This document shows, in pieces, positions 24,325 through 36,389 of a stretch of 64,000 nucleotides of DNA. How positions within the stretch are numbered: position 1 is the stretch's first letter; every line of letters begins with the position of its first letter. The DNA is from Babylonia areolata (Eukaryota; Mollusca; Gastropoda; Neogastropoda; Buccinidae): contig NC_134883.1 of NCBI RefSeq assembly GCF_041734735.1, forward strand, positions 25,854,118 to 25,918,117, given 5' to 3'. The position numbers and the translations under genes are program-made. Below the pieces are notes generated by a model. That model did no database searches and had not been told where the DNA came from. It worked only from the letters and a program-made list of their open reading frames with translations.

Positions 24325-26725
24325 GACTAGTTCCCTTCAATCACTTGATCACAGTTGATGCTGAAAAATTCAATCTCATCCTTAAAGATCTTCTTGACAA
24401 ATTTGCTCCATCCACTTTACGCAAGATTTCCAACCGGCTACCCATCCCCTGGTTCTCTTCTGCCCAGCCCCAGTTACAGGAAGCTAAGAGAGAAAGGAGA
24501 AGGGCTGAGAGGCAATGGTTGAAGACAAACCTACACATACACAAACAAATTTTCCAAACTGCAAATAAACTTTTCAATAGAATTATAAATAATGCAAAAT
24601 CATCTTTCTTCAATACTAAGATACTTGCCTGTACCACCTCTAAGCAGCTATTTAACATTACAAACAGTTTACTAGGTAAGGCCAAGACTTCTCCTTTAAT
24701 CTTTACCATCATCTGCTAGTCCATCAGAACTTCCCCAGGCTTTTGCTGACCTTTTCATATCCAAGATCAAAGATATTTGTACTAAACTTGATTCTGATTC
24801 TGTGTTCCCTCCTGCTGTTGTGCACTGTAAGTTTTCTGGATCTCCCCTCACTGCCTTCCAATCTGTGTCTGAAACAACTGTATATGACACTATCAAGAAT
24901 ACTGCAGTAAAAACTTGACCCACTGCCTTCATCCCTTCTTTCTGAATGCCTTGACATTCATTCTACTTCGTTATTTCACTTCCATCATTAACAACTCCCT
25001 ACTATCTGGCTCCTTTCCACCTGTGTTTAAAAATTGAGTTGTCAAACCCCTTCTGAAAAAGCCATTTCTTGATCGAGAAAATCTGAAAAACTACAGACCC
25101 GTTTCTAATCTGTCTTTTCTGTCCAAAATAACTGAAAAGCTTGTTCTGCAACTCTCCTCAATAAGAACAACCTGTTCTATTCCTTGCAATCAACTTATCA
25201 TGCTGGTCACAGCACTGAAACTACTATATTGAAAATTGTAATGACCTTCTCACAGCCCTGGACAAAAATGATATTTATTTTCTTTCTCTTCTTGATCTGT
25301 CAGCAGCCTTTGATGCCACTGATCACGACATTTTGATAAACTGACTCTCCCATACTTTTGGTGTGTCTGGCACGGCTCTCTCATGGTTCAGCTCTTACCT
25401 CTCCAACCGGAATCAGACTGTTACTCATTTTACTGTGAACTGTCTGCACTCAAGACCCGCTCCTTTAGAATTTGGTGTTCCCCAAGGATCTCTCCTTGGA
25501 CCAGTTATTTTTCTACTTTATGTACAACCTGTTTCAGAAATTGTATCCCATCATTCTCTTTCACATCACAGTTTTTCGGATGATAACCAAATTTAAAAGT
25601 CCGGTTTTATCTCTCATCTTCCTGAGATAATCACCTCTACTCAACAATGTATTACTGATATAAAATCGTGGATGATAAGCAACAAAGTTACAAACTACAG
25701 CTGAATGACGAAAAAACAGAAATGATTTTTCTTGCTCCTAAACATTTGCTAAATTCTGTCTCAGTCCCCCAAGCTGTTCAGTTAAATGGATGCAATGTTC
25801 CAACTTAAAAAAATTGTTCGCAACCTTGGTGTTTACTTGGACCAGACTATCTTTTGAATGGCAGATTTCCTCCATCTGTCAAATCTGTTACCTTGAGTTA
25901 CGAAGAATAAGCTCTATTCGGCACTTTGTCTCAAGATGCAACAAAAACCCTTGTCTGTTCCCTGGTCCTATCTAGACTACAGTAATTATTTGCTTGCTGG
26001 ATGCCCCGACAACTTGTTATCCAGACTTCAGAGAGTCCAAAACCATGCTCCACGGTTCATCTTCCATTCTCCCAAATCTGCTCATATCACTCCTCTCCTT
26101 CATTCTCTCCACTGGTTACCTATTGAGAAAAGAATAGAGTACAAATTCTCTCTCCTGTGCTACAAATTTATGACTGGCATGTCTCCTTCTTACTTTTCTG
26201 AGCTTCTGCATTACTACTCTCCATCTTGCCGGCTCCGGTCATCAGGTGATGACCGTCTCTTAAAAATTTCAACCTAAAGAACCAGATCACATGGAAAACG
26301 CATTTTCTCTTTCCAGGCTTCCTCCACATGGAACCCACTCCCGTTTCCTGTCTGTCATGCTGTTTCTTGCCTTTCTTTCAAAACTTCTTTGAAAATTCAT
26401 TTATTTCCAACCATCCAAATCAGTAAATAACTCCTTGTCTTCACTTTTATGTTTTAGCCAAGTTATTTTTTTTATTTCTACTATTTTTTTTATATACTAT
26501 TTTAAACATACACACGTTAATGTGTGTGTGTGTGTGTGTGTGTGCATACATCTTGTGTGGAGTGGGTGTGGGTTGCAGTTGGAGTGGGAGGATTTGTGTG
26601 TGCGAGTGTATTCATGTGTTTTTAGTATGCATACATCATTGTACTTTTCATTGTAAACGCCCAGGGCTTTTGTTTCATTAGATTGGGCGTATCAAATGTC
26701 CTTTTATTATCATTATTATTATAAC
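24325..26725 (+). mobile_element. CR1/L2-like LINE, reverse transcriptase part, upstream of TAF3
   Basis: Same family as the copy at 868-2560. An intact linker piece (24345-24719) with LDKFAPSTLRKI leads to broken RT: LLDLSAAFDATDHDIL, SGTALSWFSSYLSNRNQT, FGVPQGSLLGPVIFLLY, HHSFSDDNQI, and a C-terminal SLHWLPIEKRIEYKFSLLCY. The tail reads TTGTAAACGCCCAGGGC and ends in an ATT repeat at about 26707-26722. A TG microsatellite (26520-26544) lies in the 3'UTR. Many stops; inactive. Confidence 0.85.
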
Positions 26726-26972
26726 TCTACCAAGCCTTCCACTCAGGCATTACTCATTACTGCCTGAAAGGGTGATAAGCTATGACTTGAGTTTCAAGCC
26801 ATCTGTCCTGAAAAAGACCGCTATACATCAACACCATGATATCAATAATTTACTTCAATGGCACATTTTGGATTCTGAACAATCTCCTTTTATTCAGTCA
26901 AAAGGCTCGCTAAAAAAACCCCCAGGTAAAATAACATATCTGACAAGTTGCAACATAATAAAACACAACCTC

Positions 26973-27016
<44 letters not shown>

Positions 27017-27019
<3 letters not shown>

Positions 27020-27889
27020 AATTAAGTGTGCTATATTTTGAAATGTGAATCTCAACAGGTCAGCTGCAAATGAATACCATAGGATTTACATTATAATAAT
27101 ACTCAATTTATATACTTGCCCACTGTACAATGCAAACATTGATGTGTAAAAACATGCATTTAAACACTAAAACCAACAGTTTTTTTTTTTATATGAACTT
27201 TCTCCATTTGGTGACAATGTATTGTATTTCTTCCTCCAATGTAGCAGCAGTTTAGCAGATTCATACCAATTTCGCTGCTTTAATAAGTTTAACTGTTATT
27301 GCAGTGTTTGAGAAATTTCCTATTTCAGCAACTCTGCCTTAATGTCTTAATTCATTTTTTCAAAAGTAATTTTTGTGCACAGTAGAAGCGGCATGTGCAT
27401 TACTTGTGACCTACAATTTAAAACAACAATTTACAAATATCTATGGCACTGAACTGGTTAATCAAACAGCTATCTTCGGCAGATGACAATATTAACAGAG
27501 TTCACCCCCCTCCCTCCCTGCACTGTGGGCCAACTGGGTCATTATTAAGCTCTTTGATATTGCCCTTTGAGCATGAAGTGAGTGGGCATGGCACAGACAG
27601 GCATCACAAAGGAAGGATAATTTGTGTGTTAAATGAATGTCTGTTTTATCAGAATTTGATAATCTGTTTATTTTCCTTTCACAAAAGTATATGTTACCTA
27701 CACTTTCTAGCAGTTTTTGATCATTATCCTCTGTAACCCAAAACCGCCTACCAAACAGGAAGCACAATCGGCAGAGCTGTGATAGTGGAGGGGGTGGGGG
27801 ATCAGGGTGTATGACCCCTGAAGCAAAATGAGAAACGCATCTGGAAGGCTCTCCAGCAATCAAAAATATAAAATTTCAATCTAAACAAA
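27017..27889. other. No gene seen
   Basis: AT-rich sequence between a poly-A tract and the GT-rich array. No recognisable reading frame, repeat family or RNA gene. Confidence 0.5.
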
Positions 27890-28029
27890 TGAAAAAAAAG
27901 AATCAAACAAAAAGCATAGTGCAAATTTGTATGTGTTTGTATATGTTTGTATATGCCCATTGCTTTCAGTTTCAATATAACTATTTGTGTGTTAAACTCT
28001 GTGTGTGCATGTATGTGCATGCGCATGCG

Positions 28030-28067
<38 letters not shown>

Positions 28068-28133
28068 TGGTTGTGTGTGTGAGTGAGTGAGTATATAATG
28101 TGCATGTCTTCAGTTTTCCAATTTTCAACTGTG

Positions 28134-28183
<50 letters not shown>

Positions 28184-28673
28184 CAATACAACTTTGTGTG
28201 TGTATGTGAAAGAGACAGAGAGAGAGAGACGAACAGACAGCGAAAGAGAGACAGACTGATCGATAAGGAGAGGTGAGGGGAACATGGGAGGAAAGAGTGC
28301 AAGTTTGTATGTGTGCAGATATGTGCATTGCTTTGAGTATAACTCTGTGCGTGTTTAACTCTCTGAGTGAGTGAGTGAATGTGTGAGTGTGTGACAGTGT
28401 GTGAGTGTTTGAGTGTGCGTGTGTGCGTGCGTGTGTGTTCCATATAACTCTGTGTGAGAGAGAAATAGAGACAACCAAACAGACCAACAGACAAAGAGGA
28501 AGTGAGTGAGGGTGGGAACATGGGAAGAAAGAGTGCAAGTTTGTATGTGTGCATGCATGTGCATTGCTTTAAATACAACTCTGTGTGCGTTAAATCCTCC
28601 ATTTCAGTGAGTGAGTGAGTGTGTGTATCTCTCTATGTATGTGTGTGTGTGGTTTCAACTCAACTGTGTATAT

Positions 28674-28717
<44 letters not shown>

Positions 28718-28794
28718 GAGAGAGACAGAGACAGAGAGGTGGTAGGAAAGAATGCAAGTTGTGCAGGTGTGTGCACTACTTTAAAATTAAATAG

Positions 28795-28844
<50 letters not shown>

Positions 28845-28965
28845 TGTTCTCACTGCAACTCTGTGTGTATGTAAGAAAGAGAGACAGACAGACAGACAAC
28901 AGAAAGACAGGGGGAAGGTGGGAAGAAAGAGTGCAAGTTTGTATTTGTGGATTGCTTTAAATACA

Positions 28966-29013
<48 letters not shown>

Positions 29014-29060
29014 CGCGCTTGTGTGTGTGTGTGTGTATACATGTACATGTGTGGGTATTT
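27890..29060. repeat. GT-rich degenerate minisatellite array
   Basis: A block of about 60 bp (AAAGAGTGCAAGTTTGTATG, then GCATTGCTTTAAATAC or close variants) recurs near 27905, 28290, 28530, 28750 and 28930, and again near 30005. Between copies lie TG and GA/GACA microsatellites. No coding content. Confidence 0.65.
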
Positions 29061-31579
29061 TCAATTAAATTCAGTGTGTGTGTGTGTGAGAGAGAAAAAG
29101 AGAGAGAGTGTGTGTGTGTGCGCAAGTGTTAATTCAGCTCTGTGTGATTGTGTGAGCGCTCAAGTGTGTGCTTGTGTGTGAGTGTGAAGGGGAGAGAGAG
29201 AGAGATCGCAAAGTGCAGGAGGGGAGGGAAGGTGGTGAGGGGACCAGGATAGCGTTGCAGTGCTTTTGACAGTTCTGCCAGTGTGAGTGTGAGTGGAAGG
29301 GTGAGGTGGAGGAAGGTTGGGGAGGGAGGAAGGTGGGCACAGCCATTCAGAAGTTGCTCACTTGGATTTACAAACAGGTCTCACTGGCCCTTGATAAGCT
29401 AACATGAATGGGTAAGCGCTTTTCTTCTTTTTTCTCCAGGAAACGTATGTTCTGTTTATGAAAAAAACCTAAAAACTGAGTTGCACCCACACAAAAAAAA
29501 CAACAAACAAAAACTACTGTTAATCAAATGATGGCTGGCAGGGAACTTTTGATGGCCGCAATGAATGCTACAGTCATCCTTGTACTCACAAATCCATATT
29601 TCACCTAATCCCATTATGCTATTTAAAAAAAATATTTTATACACTTAACATTTTTATTTTTAAAATGTACTAAGAATGAGTCCTTTAGCTGGTCTGTCCT
29701 ACAGTATGGAATGATAAAGCCCTTGCTTTTAAAAGTGCTATTGAAAGTTCTTCTTTCTACAATATTGTACTATGTCATGATCTTTACATAATGATAATGT
29801 AGGCTTGGATCTTCTGTTGGTCTTGTTTGCAGGTGTCAAGAACTTTCCAGGTGGTTAGGCTGGTGTGCGTGTGCGTGCGTGCGTGTGTGCATGCGCACAC
29901 GCGCGTGAGAGTGAGTGATGTTCTCATTGCAACTCTTGTGTGTATGCAAGAGAGAGAGAGTGACAGACAGACAGACAATAGAAAGAGAAGGGAAGGTGGG
30001 AAGAGAGTACAAGTTTGTATATGTGGATTGCTTTAAATACAAGCGTGCATGCGTGTGTGTGCGCGCGTTTGTTTTCAATTAAATTCAGTGTGTGTGTGTG
30101 TGTGAAAAATAGACACAGAGACACATAGTGTGTGTGTGTGTGTGTGTGTGTAAGTGTTAATTCAGCTCTGCGTGATTGTGAGAGTGCTCAAGTGTGTGTA
30201 TGTGTGAGTGTCAAGGAAAGAGAGAGAGAGAGAGAGACAGAGAGATCGCAAAGTGCAGGAGGGGATGGAGGGTGGTGAGGGGACCAGGATAGCGCTGCAG
30301 TGATTTTGACAGCTCTGCCAGTGTGAGTGTGAGTGGAAGGGTGAGGTGGAGAAGGTTGGGGAGGGAGGAAGGTGGGCACAGCCATTCAGTACGTTGCTCT
30401 CTTAGACTGATTACAGACAGGTCTCACTGGCCCTTGATTAGCTAATATGAATGGGTAAGCACTTTTCTTCTTCCTTTTTCTGGGTTGCACTCATACAAAA
30501 CAAGAAAGGCAAGGCCTTCACGACTCACTTGTGATACGCTTTTAAAAAAAATCCAAGCTTTTTATGTATTGAGTATAATGCATATACTGTTATATTTATA
30601 TTTTTTGTATTCTCTAAACTTGGCACTTTGATCTGATATTCGACCCAACAAAAGATCTGTCATTATTGTCATATTTTGTTCAAACAGGAACTTCTTTTGC
30701 TAAGTGTGGAAGTTTTATTTATTGTAAACGTTTTGGTGTCGGCAGTAAAACAAGGGAAATTACTCTGCTGGGGAACTTAGTTTGCTTTAAACTGATCTTT
30801 CTCATCTTAAACATTACATTTTGAAATTATACTCAATACATAAAAAGCTTGCATTTAAAAAAAAAAGTGCATCACAAGTGAGTCTTGAAGGCCTTGCCTC
30901 TCTTGTTTCAAAATGTAATGTTTAAGATGAGAAAGATCAGTTTAAAGCAAATTAACTCCACTAGCATTACATAGTAATTTCCCTTTTTTTCTATCTGAAC
31001 CAAAACGTTTGCAAAATAAATAAAGCTTCCATGCTTAGCAAAAGAAGTTCCTGTTTGAGCCAAAAATGATAATAATGACTGCTCTAGCTGTTGGGTCAGA
31101 ATATCAGATCAAAGTGCCAAGTTTAGAGAATACAAAAAATATAAATATAACAGGAAATGCAGTTTGCATATAATTAGGCTTCATTCTTTATTTTTTTGTG
31201 CCCATCCCAGAAGCGCAATATTGTTTTAAACAAGATGACTGAAAAGAACTGAATTTTTCCTATTTTTATGCCAAATTTGGTGTCAACTGACAAAGTAGTT
31301 GTAGAGAAAATGTCAATGTTAAAGTTTACCACGGACACACAGACACAGACACACACAGACAACCGAACACCGGGTTAAAACATAGACTCACTTTGATTAC
31401 ACAAGTGAGTCAAAAACTACAATAAACGAACAAAAACTACTGTTATTAGTGTTAATGATGGCAGGCAAGGAACTTTTGATGGCTGCCATGAATGCTGCAG
31501 TCATCCTTGTACTCACAAATCCATACTCCACCTAATCCCATTCCACTATCAAAAACAACAACAAAACAAAAAAACCCAA

Positions 31580-31621
<42 letters not shown>

Positions 31622-31821
31622 TTCTTTTTTTACTCAGAAGTTAGAATGAGTCCTTTAGCTGGTCTGACCTACAGAATGGAATGATAAAGCCCTTGCTGTT
31701 ATTGTAAATTCTTCTTTCTAAAATACTGTCTATGTCATGATCTTTATATAATCATAATGTAGGCTTGGATCTTCTGTTGGTCTTGCTTGCAGGTGTCAAG
31801 AACTTTCCAGGTGGTTAGGCT

Positions 31822-31835
<14 letters not shown>
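28790..31835. repeat. Tandem duplication, unit about 1.03-1.07 kb
   Basis: Copy a (about 28800-29855) and copy b (about 29856-31830, including the 0.9 kb insertion at 30501-31413) align in order. Shared blocks include ATCGCAAAGTGCAGGAGGGG, GGTGGGCACAGCCATTCAG, CAGGTCTCACTGGCCCTTG, GAATGAGTCCTTTAGCTGG and GGTGTCAAGAACTTTCCAGG. Copies differ by scattered substitutions and by microsatellite length. Confidence 0.8.
30501..31413 (+). mobile_element. Fold-back / MITE-like composite insertion
   Basis: The left part (30501-30907) has inverted repeats of about 75 bp (30501-30579 and 30826-30907) sharing GGCAAGGCCTTC, GACTCACTTGTGAT and AAGCTTTTTATGTATTGAG. The right part (30903-31160) is an inverted copy of the interior of the left part. 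It then runs on to a terminal hairpin GACTCACTT...AAGTGAGTC (31385-31411). The other unit of the surrounding 1 kb duplication lacks it, which defines the insertion edges. Confidence 0.7.
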
Positions 31836-31875
<40 letters not shown>

Positions 31876-32220
31876 ATTGTCAAAAATCCTAAACATTGTA
31901 GTGAGTTGGATGATTTCACGTCGATCCTTTTGTTTAAAGGTGGGAATTTTTGAATTTGTAGCATTTGTGTCACGCACCCTGGTTCCCTTAAACACATGGG
32001 CGGCATAAGTCTAGCTTTCAACAGGTATCAGTTTGTCTTTATAACATGGGTCTTTCGAGTCTTTTCAAGTCCTTTTTCAGCCAAATTCTTGTCACATGTG
32101 ATATGAAGGAATATGCACCACAAGCCATGATGAATGAATAAACCCCCCAAAACAAACAACTACTATTACTCCTAAGCAAGTGTACTGGCAACTCCAATCA
32201 ATATTTTTGTTAGACTGGGG

Positions 32221-32256
<36 letters not shown>

Positions 32257-32614
32257 CAAGGCTTATAAACATCCCAAGAACTGAACTGAACTTTACCTGC
32301 CAGAACGGAAATCATACGAAAAGTATTGGTTCAAAAACCACAGATATAGAAGTTCGGATACAAAATATACACATTGCCTTGTGTTACAATTGTACATTTT
32401 GTATACTGCTAATTTAACTGTTTATTTTTTCAAGGTTGAACCCACTTGTTGAATTTTTTCAGAGCCGAAAAAAATCAGTGTTCATTGTAGCTGAACAGAA
32501 AGAGAACCTGACTGGTAATCTGGAATCTGGAATGATACGTTGCAGGAACCTTTGCAGATTATCGCCGCTACGGGTGATGGGAGCATATGATTGGTCTATG
32601 AATCTATTTTTGTT

Positions 32615-32995
32615 TTAAGCTGAAATTGTCATCCCCCCTCCCGGGGGCCGCTTCGGTAGCCGGAAAAGGAACCGGGAGGTTATCGGCCGTAGTTCTCTCA
32701 TTTTCTCCGCATAAGCGGATAGTAGTTTGCACAGGACAGGAATGTCAGACCCCTGCCGGAGTCTGCACTACTTGGGTCACGGTTAAGTATGTGTAATTAA
32801 AGGCCTAGTCCTGATGACTGAAATAGTTGATGGCTCCCCCCCCCCCCCCACCACTGGGGCCACCATTCTACACCCTCCATTCCATCACTTAGGAAAGTGG
32901 GTCATGCTGCTGCGCTCCTCCCCATTACGGTGTCAGAATGGTCAACGTGATGACCGTGGACTCCTAAGAGGAAGAAGAAGAAGAAGAAAAAACCA
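32615..32995 (+). mobile_element. SINE-like dispersed repeat with GAA tail
   Basis: A GC-richer block (GGAACCGGGAGGTTATCGG, CAGACCCCTGCCGGAGTC) unlike its AT-rich surroundings. It is split by a C tract (32837-32850) and ends in (GAA)n followed by A-rich DNA. The tail is like that of SINE-A, but no tRNA boxes are recognisable. Family unknown. Confidence 0.4.
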
Positions 32996-33299
32996 ACAAC
33001 AAAAAACCAACAACAAAAACAAACCAACAACACCTATATAAAGGCTTTTCTAAAGAAAACTTTATATTCTACTCTCAAGTTGTTCTCCAAGATGTCCTGC
33101 ACCGTCTCTCTCGTGCAGGGTAGGCTTGGAGCATGGATTAATACTCACGTATTTCTACGAAAGTAAAACTCAAAGTGCTCGAAAACGTTTCATTTTTACC
33201 TTAGTGTCAGAGTGCAACGTTTTCTTAATCCAGCACGCCTTTCGAACTGGAGCATTCAAAATAAAAACACCATCACAGGTTGTCAACTTCGTCCATTTT

Positions 33300-33740
33300 C
33301 ATAAAAAATGGCGACTACTTATGAGAGTTATGTCCCATATGAAATTTTCGCGACATCCGTTTGCGCATGTCAGCTACGTTGGCAGTTGCATTGTGGGGAA
33401 ATTCCCTCCGTCACGAATGAAAACATGAAGAGCTGGTTGATATAGACGCCAGGAAGTTCACGTTTGTGATCAACTTGTCATTAATTTTATTGTAATAATA
33501 TGCATCAAGAAGTTTTTTTTCTACCTTTTACATCAGTAGTTGATACCGACTCATAACGGCGGGTTTGTTTAATACCCGTGTGTGCATATTATATAACAGT
33601 GGGGAACGTTTGACTGGCCGCAACCCACAAGAAGTGGAGCAGAACTAGCCGGCATTCCATAACTTCTTAAGTCAGGTTGGTGTATTCCATCATACTCCAC
33701 GCTGAAATACTGGATTTAGATTTTATCAGTACGCAGTACC
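33300..33740 (+). promoter_or_regulatory. ARL6: Probable ARL6 promoter and 5'UTR
   Basis: A higher-GC, repeat-free stretch directly upstream of ARL6, standing out from the A-rich repeats before it. It includes a YY1-like AAAATGGCG (33305-33313) and a TGCGCATG core near 33363 of NRF1 half-site type. No clear TATA box. A CAG|G at about 33671-33675 could be the acceptor of a 5'UTR intron. All of this is inference from position and motif likeness. Confidence 0.35.
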
Positions 33741-34316
33741 ATGGGTTTTTTCGACACTCTAGCCACTTGGCTTGGAATGAAAAAGAAAGAAGTCAGTGTC
33801 CTGGTTGTTGGGTTGGACAATTCAGGAAAAACTACCATCATCAATCATTTCAAGCCAAATGAAACCAAGAACCATGACATTGTACCCACTGTCGGCTTCA
33901 ATGTTGAACGATTCACATCCAAATCTCTTGCATTCACTGCATTTGATATGTCTGGACAAGGTCGCTATCGTAACCTGTGGGAACACTACTACAGGGAATG
34001 TCATGGAATAATTTTCGTCATTGACAGTAGTGACAAACTTCGCATGGTGGTGGCAAAAGATGAACTGGACCTTCTGCTGCAGCATCCTGATCTGAAGAAT
34101 AGGCGTGTCCCAGTATTGTTCTATGCCAACAAGATGGACTTGCGAGAAGCAGTATCAAGTGTGAAATGCTCCAACTTGATGGGCTTAGACAAGATTCCAG
34201 ACAAACCTTGGCACATCTGTGCCAGCAATGCCATCACAGGAGAAGGCCTGAGTGAGGGAGTTGACTGGTTGACTGACCAAATCAAGGATCTAATAGAAAG
34301 CAGCAAGAAAAAATGA
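33741..34316 (+). CDS. ARL6: ARL6 (BBS3), ADP-ribosylation factor-like GTPase, single exon
   Basis: A complete 191-codon reading frame; human ARL6 is 186 aa. GTP-bound ARL6 recruits the BBSome coat to membranes for trafficking into cilia. Visible parts: Gly2 and an amphipathic N-terminal helix; P-loop GLDNSGKT (24-31, with the Thr31 that is altered in human Bardet-Biedl families); switch I Thr50 in [21 protein letters not shown] (69-84), the family signature; NKMD (130-133); CASNA (160-164); and EGVDWL near the end. The start ATG has A at -3 and G at +4. No intron interrupts the frame, whereas vertebrate ARL6 has several coding introns. It may be a functional retrogene or a lineage that lost introns. 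The neighbouring DNA is non-coding, so there is no operon-like context. Confidence 0.96.
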   Translation: MGFFDTLATWLGMKKKEVSVLVVGLDNSGKTTIINHFKPNETKNHDIVPTVGFNVERFTSKSLAFTAFDMSGQGRYRNLWEHYYRECHGIIFVIDSSDKLRMVVAKDELDLLLQHPDLKNRRVPVLFYANKMDLREAVSSVKCSNLMGLDKIPDKPWHICASNAITGEGLSEGVDWLTDQIKDLIESSKKK

Positions 34317-34623
34317 GTGGCCTAAAGGACTTCCAGAATACATTTGTATCTCTCAAGTGAGGACACCTACTTGGGATATGATACAGATGGACTTATGAAT
34401 CTTATGGAGAAAAGAAATAAGGTGGTGAATTGCATGGAGAAAAGAAATAAGGTGTGAATTGCCTTTGAAAAGTTTTCTGATTGTTGTATTTTTTGTTCTC
34501 CCCTCCCAGAATTCCTTGTTTTCATTGGATGAAAAAAAGAAGACGACTGAAATACAGTATTGAAAATGCATTCAAATGTGTATTTTTCAGTAGTTTTGTT
34601 ATGTTTAAGTGTTTAGTTTTTCA

Positions 34624-34629
34624 AATAAA
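34624..34629 (+). promoter_or_regulatory. ARL6: AATAAA polyadenylation signal of ARL6
   Basis: First AATAAA after the ARL6 stop, about 308 bp downstream, followed within 40 bp by a T-rich stretch. No genomic poly-A tail follows, so there is no direct sign that the locus arose from a reverse-transcribed mRNA. Confidence 0.6.
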
Positions 34630-36380
34630 CCTGTCACAATTCTTTCCTCTTTTGTTTATTCTGTTAGAATTTATAGAAACATATTTTCTGTTATATCATC
34701 TGGGTTTTTTTCCTTAATGACGCCAGAGGAATGTTGTTTCTAGGAAAATTGTGTGTGTGTGTGTGTGTGTGTGTAAACATGTGCATGTGCATGCATGTTT
34801 ATGAAGGACATTTCATAAGAATCTTTATAAGAAACCAAATTGAATGAAATTTAAGTATATACTTCTTCAGTCAATATTTTCATAAGCTCAGATATTTTTT
34901 TAATTAATATCTTTTAACAATAAAACAACAAAAAATCAACAACAGAAAACAAACAGATGAACAAGACTAAATGAAGAGAGGAAAAAGGCACACAAAGCAA
35001 AAAAGAATAAAGACAGAATAGAAAAGAAAAATACAAAAAGAGCAAATTATCCTGTACATGAATAACAAGGAACATCCATTCATCTAAATTCATTTGTGTA
35101 TTTACCCTCAGAGCCTTGAAGGAAAGGAAAAAAAAGTAGTAAGCAAACTGATGACCTTTGGTTGATTGGTTCTGAACATCATGTAGCATACATACACATC
35201 TACATGCACATCTACATGTGTTCATAAATGTAATTATGTTTTGAATTACAGCTGCATATTGTATTCTTGTTTTTGAGTAGTGTCATAGTTAGATGTTTTT
35301 TTCTTAATCTCTTTTTACACATGCCTAACAACACAGGTTAAGCATGTTTTAACATTTCTGGAGTGCAGAGTTTCATCACTAAACTCCAAACTGATGTATT
35401 TGTTTTGAAAGAGTAATGTAAGCAGTATTTTGTAAACATTGAATGATTGATACATTGACAGTACACACAAGCATAATTTTTATCATTTCAGAAATGATTT
35501 ATTGTGTTTGTGAGCGAATTTATTTCTTTTATTGTGCACTAGATTGTTTATTTATTGTCACAATGGTCCTTTTTTTTTCTTTTTTTTAATTGGTCAGTTT
35601 GTGTGTTCACAATGCCACTGTCTATAAATGCTTTGATTGGCCTGCCTTTTTCCCCAAGGGCATTTAGACATCTTTTCGGCCAATTAAACACATTATGTAA
35701 CTTCTAAGATGCTTTAATCAGTTCACATTTGACCAGGCAGTCACTTGATGGGAAGAGAGATTGTAAATGTAGTATCATTTGACCATGAAATTGTGGTGGT
35801 ATTGTATGTGTGAGTGTGTGTGATTTTTTTTATTTTTATTTTTTTCTGATGGGAGTGCAGACATTGTGGATCTTTTTTTGTTTTACTGAAAGTGATCAGC
35901 AAAGTCACCCCTCTCTCTCCTTTTCTCGCTCTTGCTGTGTGTGTGTTGTTTCTGCTATGTGGTGTGTTTGTAAATTTACTTTTTTCCTCTTTTGTTTTGC
36001 TTTTTCTTTCTTACTTTCTTGTGTTCCTTTCTCAACTTTATAGATTTTTCTTTATGAGAGTATGATGAAATAATGCCAGTAAGTGCTTTTTCCTTCTCCC
36101 TCAAAAAGTTCCAATTTTGATTTCAATTTTTCTCCTCTAAATTGTTTCATTTCAATGGAAAAGAAAGTACAAGTTGAAAAATTACTTCAAATTAGTGCTA
36201 TGAAATTGCCCTCCAAAAATGATAATTTTAATAATGAAATGTCTTCTCCATTTTACACTGCTGTAATAGGGACACATACTATATGTTTGTGATGTTGGCT
36301 CCAGTGAATGTACGGAGATTTTTTTTCTCCTTTTGGCTTTGTACCAGCAACAGTGTATATATTATATTTAATTGCATTAT
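34630..36380. other. No gene seen; downstream of ARL6
   Basis: AT-rich with a TG tract (34751-34774). It could include an extended ARL6 3'UTR, but nothing shows it. Confidence 0.5.
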
Positions 36381-36389
36381 GAAATGGAG

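Noticed and set aside
27992-29181. Several long His/Thr or Cys/Val repeat open frames
   Set aside because: Translations of TG/CA microsatellites, not proteins.
31385-31413. Helitron-type 3' end (hairpin near terminus)
   Set aside because: The hairpin is present but no CTRR follows at the expected spacing, and the second copy at 40482 does not show it either.
33126-33428. Plus-strand open frame of 100 codons upstream of ARL6
   Set aside because: No similarity or splice link to ARL6; overlaps the likely promoter.
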